From: Bryopsis sp. KO-2023
Lineage: Eukaryota; Chlorophyta; Ulvophyceae; Bryopsidales; Bryopsidaceae
Assembly: GCA_030272585.1 (NCBI GenBank)
Contig: BSYQ01000009.1
Span: forward strand, 3,224,001-3,288,000
Direction: 5' to 3'
DNA length: 64,000 nt
Shown here: in pieces, positions 36,701 to 47,889 of the stretch
Numbering within the stretch: the stretch's first letter is position 1
How the letters are laid out: the number at the start of each line of letters is the position of its first letter
Translations under genes and position numbers: made by a program
The notes under the pieces: generated by a model
What the model was told of the DNA's origin: nothing
The model's database searches: none
The model's input: only the letters and a program-made list of their open reading frames with translations

Positions 36701-39700
36701 CATGGCTTCCTCCGAACTGGAGGACAGCTCAAAAATTTCCCTCGCAGCCCTGTGCATAAGAATGGGTGCCATTTCTTCCGAAATCAAACTCATGTCGCTG
36801 CCGTACCGCTTGGCCTCGAAATACTCCGAGTTCTGAAGGGGAAATTCAAAAAAACAGGTTTTTCAAGACATCGATCACGAAAATTGTATTGATATCTATA
36901 TATTTTTTAGAAAAGAATGCCCCCCCCCCCCCTTTACCTTGACTCTTTGCGACAGCAAGTCAGACTCCATCTTTGCGATTTTGGTCAGCAGCTGTTCCAA
37001 TCTCTGTGAATTTATCGAATCGCCATCGACGATGTAACCCCCCAAAGTTGGGAGAAGCTGCTTGTAGGCATCCATTGCTCTGTCCAAAACCCCCTCAGCC
37101 ATGTCGAAAGTTGGCAGTCCTGGACAAAAAAAAACACAGCCTTTTTGAACCACTTTCACCATATCTGCTCTAATTCGAAATTATTTCATCTGCTCTGATA
37201 TTTATCAGAATTATTTATTTATTTATTCATTTATGGGGTGATTTTTTGGGGCAGCATCGGACATTCGATCGCTTGCATTAGTTGAAAAAACCAACATTTC
37301 TCATTTTCAGGTGACCAAAAAACCCCCACTGCCATCATCCTGAAACCTGATACCAATATATTACCTGGGAGCCAGCTGTTTCCAGTCAGACAACAGAGGA
37401 GAATGAAATCTTCCACAACTCTGGTAATATCTACATTGAACGATGAAGGCAAAATTGTGTCCACCTCGAGCTCCAGATAATCCCTCAGCAACCTTAAATT
37501 TGATCAAACAATACATTGAGATGTCCTCCTTTTGGTTGCGTCTGTCGCTTTATGTTAAAAAAAAAAAGAAATTGACAAAGAGAAAAAGAAGAAAAAAAAA
37601 AGAAAAAAAAAAAAGATGAAGTGAGGATCTTGGGCAGCTGACAATTGTGCACCTTTTCCAAATTTTCAGCAATTCTCTCAAGAGAGTTGAGAACTACGGA
37701 AGCAAGCAGCAAATCTACTATTCAATGTTTTTTCTTTCCTTCTCTCCACACTTCCCCACCCCCCCCCCAAAAAAAAGCAAGAAAAAAATTCAAATTCTCT
37801 AATAAGACGCGCCTCAGCCGCAACCCTCCTAAGAACGGTGGGTCAAACATCACAGCAGTTTCTAGCATTTCATTTATGGTAGTCAAGAAAAAAAAAAAAA
37901 AGAACAAACTCACCCCATTCTACACAGAATGAATTCATCCTCCAAAGAGCTCTCCAACATTTCCCTAGCTGCTGGCCCTCTGCTTCCTTTGCCATAAGAC
38001 ACGAGCTCCCTCAAAAGGTACATGTGGGGCTCATGACTGACCAGCGCCAGCATCACCATGCTGGCATCCAGCCCGTACACACAATGCGTGAGATTTGCGG
38101 GCCAATTTCCGCTCGCCCTCATGTTACGAATATACTCCAGAATTTTCTGCTCCCCTTCTCCAGGCACATCGGCACCTGTTTAAAAAAAAACAATCATGAA
38201 AAAACACGATATCATCGACACTGGTTTTATTCAAATTTCCTCTTTACTGGGGACACCTTTCTTTTTCTTTTCTGAACAATTCAACTCGAAAAGACTGAAA
38301 AACAAACATAAAACAGGGAGGATACGGACTAAAAGACAATATATATATACAGTGGTACCCCGATTTAGTGCCGCTCGATTTAGTGCCAACCCCGATTTAG
38401 TGCCGCTTTTTTCGGCTTGTCACGACTTTTGACGTCTCCAATGACGATCATCAGATTCAACAGTGATTTCGGTGATTCTGCTCATATGGGGCAGTGTCTT
38501 ACACATTTATATACATCGCTGATATTGTTAAACATTTTTCTGGTCGACTGAAGAAAATCCACATTGTGTCATGACGTAAAATAGTGTTTGTATCAGAAAC
38601 AAAACAGAAAGTTCACCCCCTAGAAGAGACAAAACAAAGCTTGTAAAAAGCCCTCTAGGTTTCCTATCACTAAATCCACAATCCTGCCACCTTCACATTA
38701 AGCTAAATTCTTAAACACTCTGATGAAGGGTTTTCTCAAGGGTGCAATGATTAATCGACTCTGGCGTTTGTTCTCGTTTTTATAATTGTTGCAATTGAGA
38801 TCAACACATGTGCGTATGACAATTTTTATTCTTTCCTCTGGTGAACAAGAGTAAAGCCCATAAACTTCGTTTCACAGAACACAAGACACACTGAGACTTG
38901 CCACACTGACACTGACATTTTTCTGGTTGAGGAAAAATGCGTCAAATTTGACTTTCAGGGTGTTTGTCGTGCGTTCCGTGATTAGTGCCAACCCCGATTT
39001 AGTGCCGCCTTTTTCGGCTTGTCACGGGGCGGCACTAAATCGAGGGAGCACTGTATTCCAAAAATAAAATTGAGAGAAAAAGAGTGATAATGGGTTTGGT
39101 TGCCATTCCTGCTCACCGGAGATGATGACTTTGGGAACTTGCCATGCTCCATTTTCGCTGATCTTCCTCCTCACGTAAAACTTCAAATTGCTGGTCATCT
39201 CGTTCATAAATTGCGTTCCTGGACTGATTGCATTGCTATCGAAAGACCTAAGCGCTTCTCCACGCCGAGCCGCTGCTGCTTTTGCCTGAGATAGAATTTA
39301 TCCAATATTTGGCGTCAGCAGAAGACAGGGCAGGCTCACTTGTTTCCACATCGATGAAACTCAGAAAATGACATCAGAATGCATTCGATCCAGCCATATA
39401 TAAATAATATGACCTGTGGTTTTAGTCATTGGGATTTGTGTGAAATATCGCAAGATACTGGGGGGATGGGTTGATAGGTTACCACTGCTGAAGAAAACAG
39501 CAGCATGAAGAGCCTTGATTCATGGACATATTTCCTTCTGTCTTCCACTGAGGAACCCAACTATGGCCTACACTACAACGAATTTCCTGCTGCGAGCAGC
39601 TCGGCTCAAACAAAACCACGACACAAGCAACGCGTGGTCGACGTTATCGAGAGTCCTATCGCTGCCCGACTCCCTCGACACGAGCAGTAATTGCGACTCT

Positions 39701-40410
39701 AGAAAACGAGGGGGACAAGGTCGCTCACCAATTTCATATTTTCGGACGCTCTGAACCTCCTCGCACGTTGCTCTTCCAGTTTCGCGCGTGGGGCGACTCC
39801 TGTTCGATTCAAAAACTCAAGGACGTCAGCTTCATCCACGATATCTCCTACAGGAAATGAACCAACAAAGCAAACGGTCCAACAACCCACCATCCATCGC
39901 CAAGTACAACAAACTCTGCGGGCGAACCAGGGTTACGAGCCTGTCGATATATTCTTGAGCCCTCTCCATGATGGCGTTGATATCCCCCTGACCTCCAGTT
40001 TGGTTCGCAGCAGCGTGAAGAATTCCATTGAGGTCGAGGTACAAGTTGTCCGTCGGGGGAAGCTCGCCATTGTCGACGGTCTCATATATACAGGGCCAGC
40101 GCTCGCACAACCACCGAAAAAACTTGGGAACGCCTGCGACGAGCCGTGACAATGACTTCAATCCCACGGTCGAGAGCATAGATCGTTTCTGAGGTCAACC
40201 CCCCCAAAACAAGGCATTCCTTCCTTGACTTCGCCGTTCACAGTGCGTCTCAATCGAGTACACACGAGCACCTGTCTCGAAACGTGGACTCGGGCTCTGA
40301 ATTTCAAGCGATCCCAAAACATTTCCTCAAACAGAGTTGTTTTTTTTTCTATTTTTGACCTTCCACGCGCGAAAGCGTTACAGTTTTTGCAGGCAGGTCT
40401 GATTACCCAT
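30772..40410 (-). CDS. XRN1: XRN1-type 5'-3' exoribonuclease homologue with two substituted catalytic acids
   Basis: Twenty-one exons in coding order: 40410-40407, 40133-39891, 39799-39729, 39285-39117, 38175-37914, 37492-37365, 37119-36938, 36832-36499, 36236-36033, 35756-35640, 35390-35149, 35042-34926, 34754-34446, 34271-33920, 33782-33475, 33315-33166, 33050-32831, 32723-32568, 32296-32063, 31757-31236, 30959-30772. Total 1,503 residues, fully in phase. N-terminus MGVPKFFRWL; D35 in YLDLNG, D82 in AMDGVAPRAK, the 5'-phosphate pocket KLEEQRARRF, PGEGEQK (E169, E171), D199. The later XRN1 domains are present, including an SH3-like segment (PFGVTGLVVGV, VEVLFANEVF), so this is the cytoplasmic XRN1 type. 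The tail is rich in Pro, Ser, Arg and Tyr with RSPKPSRSPKP repeats. However, GLDAD reads GLDAS (S201) and GNDFLPH reads GNSWLPG (S289). Binding without normal cleavage is a reasonable inference. The intron after exon 4 carries a transposon. Confidence 0.95.
38350..39053. mobile_element. Pogo-like non-autonomous element in an XRN1 intron, 704 bp
   Basis: The left end begins cagtggtaccccgatttagt; the right end is its inverted copy with 22 of the first 25 positions matching. TA flanks both ends (38348-38349, 39054-39055). Subterminal sequence repeats the motif cgatttagtgcc several times, and a direct repeat ttttcggcttgtcacg occurs near both ends. It is a relative of the element at 55071-55761. 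No transposase fragment was recognised in its centre. It lies in the XRN1 intron 38176-39116 and should be spliced out. Confidence 0.88.
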
Positions 40411-42121
40411 TTTCGAACGCAGGGCTTCGCTGCCCTTGGTTTTCCCCGCAGTCCGCCTTTCGTATGATAAGAGCGTCCCAAAATGTCGCGACGGCTTTTT
40501 CACAGGGGCTCAAAACAGGTATCCCTGCTATGACTCCTTTTCCACCTTCTTTCCCACAGAAAAAGCGAAACGGAAAAAACGTCCAAAAGCAACGCTCGAC
40601 CACCTCGGGGGGGATTCCACGTGCGTTCCGTTCGGGTGTGCTTTGTTTTCTCCTTCCCACCAACAAGCGTCTATTGGCTTATTTCTTTTTGCGCAGCGTT
40701 CGGTTCTGGCATGGGTGGTGGAGGTCTATCCCTGTCACGCTATGATGCCCACCTCCACTATTGTCCAGCTCTCAAACCAGGTAACTGTACAGGTCCCATG
40801 TAGATATGACTGGAAGCAATGATATGAATTCCACTGGGAATTTGAGAAAAGTGGGATGTGGAACCCCACGCGCTGAAATACAACAGAACACCGCAAACGG
40901 GGCGGCTTGCGCGGTGCTCCAAGGTTTCGAATCACCCCCTTCGAGTCGTGAATTGACAGCGACGAGCGCTTCGTTTCTCGTCTTTTTCCCACGATCTGGC
41001 CTCAGTTTGGCTTGTATTTGTGGTGACGTTGTTTTACTGGGGAAGTGACTGCGAAAATCTCTTGGCAAGAGGGGGTTTTACCAGAACACGTCAAGTGGGT
41101 GGCTGAGAACGACGTGCAACGCTGGGGCTCTGCCTGAATCCAGACAGGCCCGATCAACGCTGTCGGGGTGCAGACTTTTTTTTGCTGCTCTGCTTCACGG
41201 TTTTACACCTCTGATGTGCAAGCTGGCTTGCTTTGGTGTAGAACAGGAACAATTGTGGGAAGCCAGCTGGTGTTTCAGTGATGTAAGCAACTTTTTTGGT
41301 GTTTTGGGAGCGGCGTTTGAGGCTTTCTGAAGTCGGGCCAATCAGAGATCGGTCGGAAGGAAACCCAGCAACAAAGTGGCGTGAACTGGTGGGGAAAAAA
41401 CGAAAAAGGGCACCTCGAGGAGCACACACAAGAATATTATGGCCGCCAGGACTCGTATCTTCAGGCAATCCTCTCTTTATTTGCGATTCGAAGCAAGACG
41501 CACGGCCTGAGTACGAAAGTCAAGCCAACTTGATTGCTCAACTGCGTACAGCCCCCCAATCGACGCACTTTCTAGCCTGACTTTGAAGTGCTCATCCCAA
41601 GAATTTGTTCGTATAAATGATGCCAAAGCCACTACGGAAGTACAGAAAAAGAGAACGAATCGCGAAAAGCGCGGATTAACGATGCGACCTCCAGTGATAC
41701 GATTCTGTCCATTGTCAAGGTTGAGGGGTTTATTGGGCCACATGAGTTTGCATTTCAATACTTACTGGATTTTTGCCCCGGGATCCAGGGAAGTTCAGGA
41801 GAGGGAACGCACGGTGGCGTGCACGCGTTAGAAGGCTCCACGCGTGCGAATACGTTCAAACTCTTTTTTGATTCTATTTCGTTTGTTTCATTGACACCCG
41901 CGGCCCGTGTTCGCGCGCGTCCTATCCAGGGGGGGTCGGATTATCTCTTGCGAAAGGTAGCACGGTGCGAGGGAAAAAAAACCGCAACAGCGCTGTTTTC
42001 TTTTTCCTCTCTTTTCAGACATAATCAGGAGGAATAGAAAAGGGGGGGATCGAAGCGATAAACAATACAGGATTTGAAAAAAAAGAAAGCGGAAGAAAGG
42101 ATAAAAGAGGGAAGCGAGACG
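40411..42121. promoter_or_regulatory. Divergent intergenic region, XRN1-like gene and BTB-like gene
   Basis: Holds the promoters of the minus-strand XRN1-like gene and the plus-strand BTB-like gene. GC content is higher than in surrounding flanks. A short plus-strand exon chain (40464-40518, 40560-40620, 40697-40745) closes in phase to a 54-residue product starting MIRASQNVATAFSQ, but it begins only 54 bp from the XRN1 start codon and needs a 41-nt intron, so I do not list it as a gene. Nothing else was recognised. Confidence 0.45.
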
Positions 42122-43908
42122 ATGCTCAGCACCACCACGAACAATGCGCACCGCCAGCCACCCGTCTGCTTCCGCGTGAGAGGACGGGATTTCCTGTCAT
42201 CGATGGATACTGTGAATTACTTCCCCGACTCTTATCTGGCTTGGCTAGTGGGCTGTTCCGTTGCCGAGGTGCGAAGAGGCCTACCAATTACAGTGGACAA
42301 ACAACCAGCTGCCTTTCATCGCCTTCTCGAACGAACGAGGTACGTATCGCGACAGGCTCGTCGGTCCGTTTGTCGTATAGGGAGCTAGGTCCACCCCCCA
42401 AAAGAGTGTTTCAGTGCGTGTGAATGGTCCGCATCGTCACAAAACTCACTTTTTTTTTTGAATCATCCAGATAATAAAGTAACATCAAAAAGAACAACAG
42501 AAATTCCCATCCAATGCATAGGTCCCATGCATGTTTCCATCAGTCAATACATGCAAATGGTGTGCAGGCATTTGAAGGCTCTGAAAATAGGGTACCTGTA
42601 CAACTGCGAAAAAGTGAATGGAGCCGGACCTGTGTCCGAACCAAAACAGCAGCGTTCAGCATCGCGGCCCCAAGATGCTCTGGGGCCTTGGATCCCTGAC
42701 CCCGATCCTGATGATCTGAAAAGCCCGAGGTTCGATGACATACTGGACCTGGGGAGCGATGAAGACGAAAACGGGATGCCTACAGGATTTCCTTTTCCTC
42801 CACCGCCACCACCACCACCACCCCTGCAAGCCTATCCACAGCCACCTCCACCTCCACCACCCCCTCCACCTCGGCCTCCACCCCCTCCGCCGCCGCCACC
42901 GCCACCCCCCCATCTGCGACCTCCCAACCCATTGCTCATGGGTCATCATCCTCCCCCACCTCCGTTTCCACCGCCTGGATCGCTACGATCACCGCCTAGC
43001 AAGAACTCCCCTGGTTACACTCCTCGGAATGCAGCCCATTTCGAAGAAAAGGTTTTTGCCTCGAAATAAAGGACACAATCCAACCTTTTGATATATCGAT
43101 CTATTGCTATGATAACAGAGGGCACTTGAATTGACTCTAAAATTCGACCTTTCGGATCTGACATTAAACCTTGCATGTCCACAAGTTGGCGAACTTGAGG
43201 TTAATATTCCCAAGAGCTCCTGGAAAAGCCATCAAGAATAATGGATTTGATTGGGTTTTTCCAACAGAAAATTGCAGTCATGTATCAGATTGACCTTTTC
43301 TATGATCTGGAGGTTGTAGTGTTTTTCTTGCACTTTGATTTTTTCATTTTCTTCGATTCTGGGCTTTTTCGAAGGGAAAAAGAAAATGAAGCTGATCTCC
43401 CCTTCCTACTCTTTTGCCTTTTTGTCCCCAAAATTAAACGCATTAATTTTGTACACTCCAGGTCGATCTATCCTTCGTGGTGGATGACCTCATCCTCGAC
43501 ACCGTTTCCTTGTTGGAAGAATGCATCCAAGGCCAACGATTTTTCGACAAGGCAGTTTTCGTCGTGACGAGTGGCGAGGGCGCTCACGGCCGAAAAGTGC
43601 TCAGACCCTATGTCTGTCATCTGTTCGACAGCGTGTCCCGAAAAATGGTCGATGTCCTCCGAGCCACCCATGGAAACGTTGCGACGAAAACTTGGCAAGA
43701 ATTCGAGAGTGTTTACGCATCCACCTACCTGACGACTGAAGAACAGCACGCGATAAAAGAGGGAATTCGAAAACTAGGATTTGGGTGTACGTTTTCGGAT
43801 CTGAAAATGGACCCAGACAATTTCTTGCATTGGAGATTAGCTACCGATCGGGGGGCGAGGGTTTTAGATAATGAAATTGCTTTCCGATGTTTGGTCGTGT
43901 CCTTGTGA
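42122..43908 (+). CDS. BTB/T1-like domain protein with long polyproline segment
   Basis: Exons 42122-42339, about 42493-43051, and 43462-43908, giving 407 residues. The first exon reads VCFRVRGRDFLSSMDTVNYF, then PDSYLAWLVGC and VDKQPAAFHRLLERTR, resembling the start of a K-channel-tetramerisation (T1/BTB) domain, where FPDSxLA and a DRDPxxFxxIL element are usual. The second exon continues to KIGYLYNCEK, then a 100-residue region dominated by proline with Leu, Gly and His interruptions, encoded by CCX repeats. The last exon is a globular-looking C-terminus (FVVDDLILDTVSLLEE, KVLRPYVCHLFDSVSRKM) that I cannot place. KCTD-type T1 proteins often act as cullin adaptors; that role is inference. 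The 1/2 junction is uncertain: the only phase-compatible acceptor I found is a weak AAAAG ending at 42492, while the better CAG at 42469 breaks the frame. The last junction is clean. Confidence 0.65.
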
Positions 43909-46900
43909 CGAATAACCACTGCGCCCGACTGTACATGTCGATTAGCTTTAGGATGGGGAGAAAAAAAGAGAGAGAAAAAAAACAGTGGGAGGGAAATTGA
44001 GGGGGGAAAGAAATGGACAGGGAAGAAAGAAAAAAAAAAAAAGAAAACACCAGAACAACATTGCTTGATCTGATGATTTGGGATTTACCTTTTGAGGGGG
44101 GGGAGGGAGAATTCCCCATGTTCTTTTTTTTTTTCCCTTTTTTTTTCTGCTGCCATACGATATTGTGAAACACCAGATGAGAGGGAGAATTTTAATGGGG
44201 AAAAAAAAAGTGAGATTTTTTCTTGAAAAAGAAAAAAAAAGTGATGAGAGAGAGAGAGAGAAAGAGAAGACATACCTGATTTCCAGCTGACCATTTGTCA
44301 AAAAAAAAGAAAAAATTGGCAAGAGGTTGAAAACAAATGTTGAAGCTAATCAGCAAAGTGTGACCATTCTTTTTTCGGATTGCAATGCGAATACCTTCTA
44401 GGGGTGGATGATGTGAGGGTGGGTTCAGAGGCCTCATGGGCAGCAGTTGCTGTCGGCCTCTCAAGAGGTTTTGTGTTTTCATGCCGGGGGTAAAAAAAAA
44501 AAAAGAAATTCAAAAAATTCAAAAAGAAAAAACCAGAAAGACTTGCAGGTAAAATGGTTGCTTGGGGTTTTGTTTCGGGGGGAAGGGGATTTTTTTTGTG
44601 GATAATATTGTTTATTCTCAAGGTGCAAGGAGCGAAAACTCACGGAAAAAAGGTTTTTTAAAAATTCGGGGGAAAAAAAAATATGGAGGAAGAAAAAGTT
44701 ATTGAAAATAACATGGCCATGTGGAGGCAGGAGGGAGGGATGGGGTGCTTGAAAAAAAAAGAAGAAGAAAGAAAAAAAGGGAGAGAACTGTAATTACATG
44801 TGGGAGGGTAACCGTCGATGTTGATATGATACTTGGTACGGTTGGGTAAGGGTTACCACTGCCACTCACATGAAAATCTGTGTGTGTGTGTGGAGAAATG
44901 CCTTTTTTTGTCTTTTTTTGTCTTTTTTTGAAAATATGTTTTGAGTGAAGGCGGGGGGGTGGGGGGGTTGGGGGATGGGCCACCAAAAAAACCAAAAAAA
45001 AGAGGATTGGGTAATCGTGAGTGATTTCTCTTCCTTCGACCGGATTCATGATTGGCGTTTTTTTCTTTTTTATTTATCTGGCTTTTTGCATCCTCGCACA
45101 CTCATTTCATCCGACTGTCTGTAGGTCGATTGATAATAGTAGTTGTTATGGTTAATATCTTTTTTTTTTTGAACATATATATATACCCTCCTTTTCTTCT
45201 CCCCTTTTTTTTTCTCCCCAGATTAAGCAGCCTGAAAATGGAAAAAAAGAAACAAAAATTCACAAAAAGGAAGTAAATGGATAGATGTGGAATTTTTTTT
45301 GCTAATGGCCGTATGATCTCAATGGCCCAGTATTTTTAAAATGCAACATCAGTTGTTTCCATATATTCTTTTTAGGAGGATGACGTTCGGAAAGCAAAAG
45401 GAAAAAGTTTGAAAAAAAGTTTGGGGTGGGGTGGGGTGAAGCCCAAGGGAATATGTAGGGGGGAAAAGAATGGAAAAAAAAAACACACAAAAAACACGAA
45501 TTTTTTTATTTGCAGAGGGTGCCGGGGACTTTGTGATGATGGTACCTGGCAAAAAAGGAGGAAAGTGAGGGAAAAAAAAAGAGAGGGACAAGAGAGTGGA
45601 GATTTGGAAAAAAAACAGGTTTTGAAAAAAAAAAGAAAACAAAGAGTGATGAGGTACCGAAAAGAAAAAAAAAAAAGACGACCATAGAGGTGATGGATGA
45701 AAAATGCCAAAGTCTGGAAAAAAGAGAGAGAGAGAAAAAAAAAAGGTGTTGAAATACCAACGTATGATCGCTTATTATTTTTGGGCATGTGTCACATTGA
45801 CATCTTTTTAACTCTGCGGGAACGGGAGGGTGTTCTTGAAAAAAAAAACAAAAAAAAAACGTATTGGGGTGGGAGACGAACAGAAAAAAATCAAACAAAT
45901 TCCATAGCTGTGAAAGAAAGCTGCGATGGATTCAAAGGAACATATATGTATGTACATATGAAATACATATATGTTGTTTGACGTTGAGGAAAACCCGAAA
46001 AAAAAACAAAAAAAAACAATACGAGATAGCTGCAGTAGAAAATGTATCTGAAAAAAAAAAAAAAAAAAAGAAGGAAATGTTTTGAGTGTTCGACAGGGAA
46101 AGGGTGGGGTTAGGTTTGGTTTTTTCTTGGGTTTTTTTTTTCTTGTTTTGCTATATTTTTTTTTTCTATTGATATTTTATCCTTTTCTTTTGTTTTTTTC
46201 CTTTTTCGTTTCGTATTTGCTTTTGGGGGAGGGTGTTGGGGTATGCTTGGGTGGTGGTGATAATTTTCTGTTTGGACTGGAATGGGGTGTTGATGGAGCT
46301 CGATTTTGTGTATCGTATCGAATGGCCATTTTGTGTTTTTGGAGGGCAGGGGGTGTTATGCTTTTTCTTTTTTTTTTTAAGGAAAAAATAGGGGGGGTTG
46401 TATCGACACGAATGAGTCCTGTTGGAATATTTGACACTCAAAAGCACCATGTAATTTCATCGAGAGGGATGACTGCACGGCGCACGTTGTTCAATGCTTT
46501 GTCTGAGAAAGGGGGAAAAAAAAAAGGAAAGGAAAGCATTAAAAACTGAGAAAAAAGGAAACGTATCCCTTGGGAAAGAACAAGAAAAAAAAATTCAGCA
46601 GGAATCGGGTGAGGTTTTGTGAATGTTTTTGTTGTCCACTTTTCTGTTTTTTTTCTTGTTTCGAAAGTCAGACCTCAGTAGAGGAGGGGGGATCTCAGAA
46701 GCTTCTCTAATGTGAACATCTTTAGAAAAAAAAGAAAAAAAAGCCAAAAAGAATGATTCGTAAGGAGAAAACGTGTTGTGCATTTTCGAGCTATCTATTT
46801 TTCGGAGTTACTCTTATGGACATGACCTAAAAAAAAAAGGTAGTGGTGGGGTTGTGTTACTTTTTTTTTTTTTTTTTTTTTGGGGGGGGGGGTGCTGGAA

Positions 46901-47889
46901 AATTAGTGCATCGCGAAAAGATGACCCAAGGAATTTTTTTGGCCTTTTCATTGCAAAAGGGAAAAAATAAAAAAAATCCATGTGTGTTGGATTTTTTTTT
47001 TCGTTTTTTCTTTTTTCCCCTCCCAAGTCTTGTTTTTGTCATGATTGTCGAGATCCAGGGTTGAAAGCATTTTTTTGTGTCCCCTTTCTCGAAGTTGTTT
47101 TTTTCTTGTGTTGTTTTTTTGCTTAATTTCAAGCTGGAGTGCTGCACAGATGTGTTTGGCATGCTGCATTCAGGAAAAAAAAATTGCCTTTCCCTTTTGT
47201 TCTTTTAAATTCTTAATTTTGGGGGAAAAGCTGTTCCTGGTCGGCTTTTTTTTTTGTGGTTGGTTGAGGATTTAGAGTTGATTAAGGGTTTTTTTTGCTG
47301 CATTTATGCTCATCCAGCCAGGGGGAAAAGGCAGAAAAGGAGCGAAATTCGTTGTTGCTTTTTTGTTGTTTTGCGTGCCAACAGGTTTTAAAAAGGTCAT
47401 TGTAACACCCATTGCCAATACGTCTTTCTTTTCACGCCAATTTCCTTTCGATTTTGTCTAAAATTTTCTGCCCAACTGTTTGATAAGAGTGGTCAGCACA
47501 AGAAAACACCAACACATATTACACCCCATTGTGGAGGAGGTGCCGATTGAGCTTCTCAATTGGATGGATGGTCGTCGCACATGTACCGCCTGCCACATCA
47601 TCGTCTGACTGGGAAAAAAAAGTTCTTCCTGTAAAGGATTTGCATACACTTACCTCATTTTCTCCCTTGGGTCAAGAAACGTGTTCGACAATTTCAGCGC
47701 AAAAAAACACACACACGCACCGTATTTCTGTTCGTGCGGATTTCCGTGAGCTTTTCTATTTTGAGGTGGGAGAGGACGAAATATAGAGTTTTCACCAGTT
47801 TTAGATCCACCCGTGGAAGGCGTGTGTGAGGTGTGGTCTGCTCGGTAGAGGATTCACGGAGGGACGGAACGCGCTGTGGGGACGGGAAG
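43909..47889. other. BTB-like gene 3' flank: about 4 kb C-depleted tract, then OSCA 5' flank
   Basis: No exon recognised. From the stop codon onward the plus strand is dominated by A, G and T with few C; 45421-45480 has 27 G and 3 C. Long A, T and G runs and GA repeats are frequent. The bias fades near 47.4 kb, where the promoter and leader of the OSCA gene should lie. Many open frames are composition artefacts. Confidence 0.6.

Noticed and set aside
39699-39893. A longer XRN1 exon 3 including GDIVDEADVLEFLNRT
   Set aside because: It would insert about 17 residues into the invariant AMDGVAPRAK motif; the acceptor at 39800 restores the motif exactly.
43841-46549. Many 90-155-codon frames of Phe/Leu/Ser or Lys/Glu runs
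   Set aside because: Composition artefacts of the C-depleted flank.
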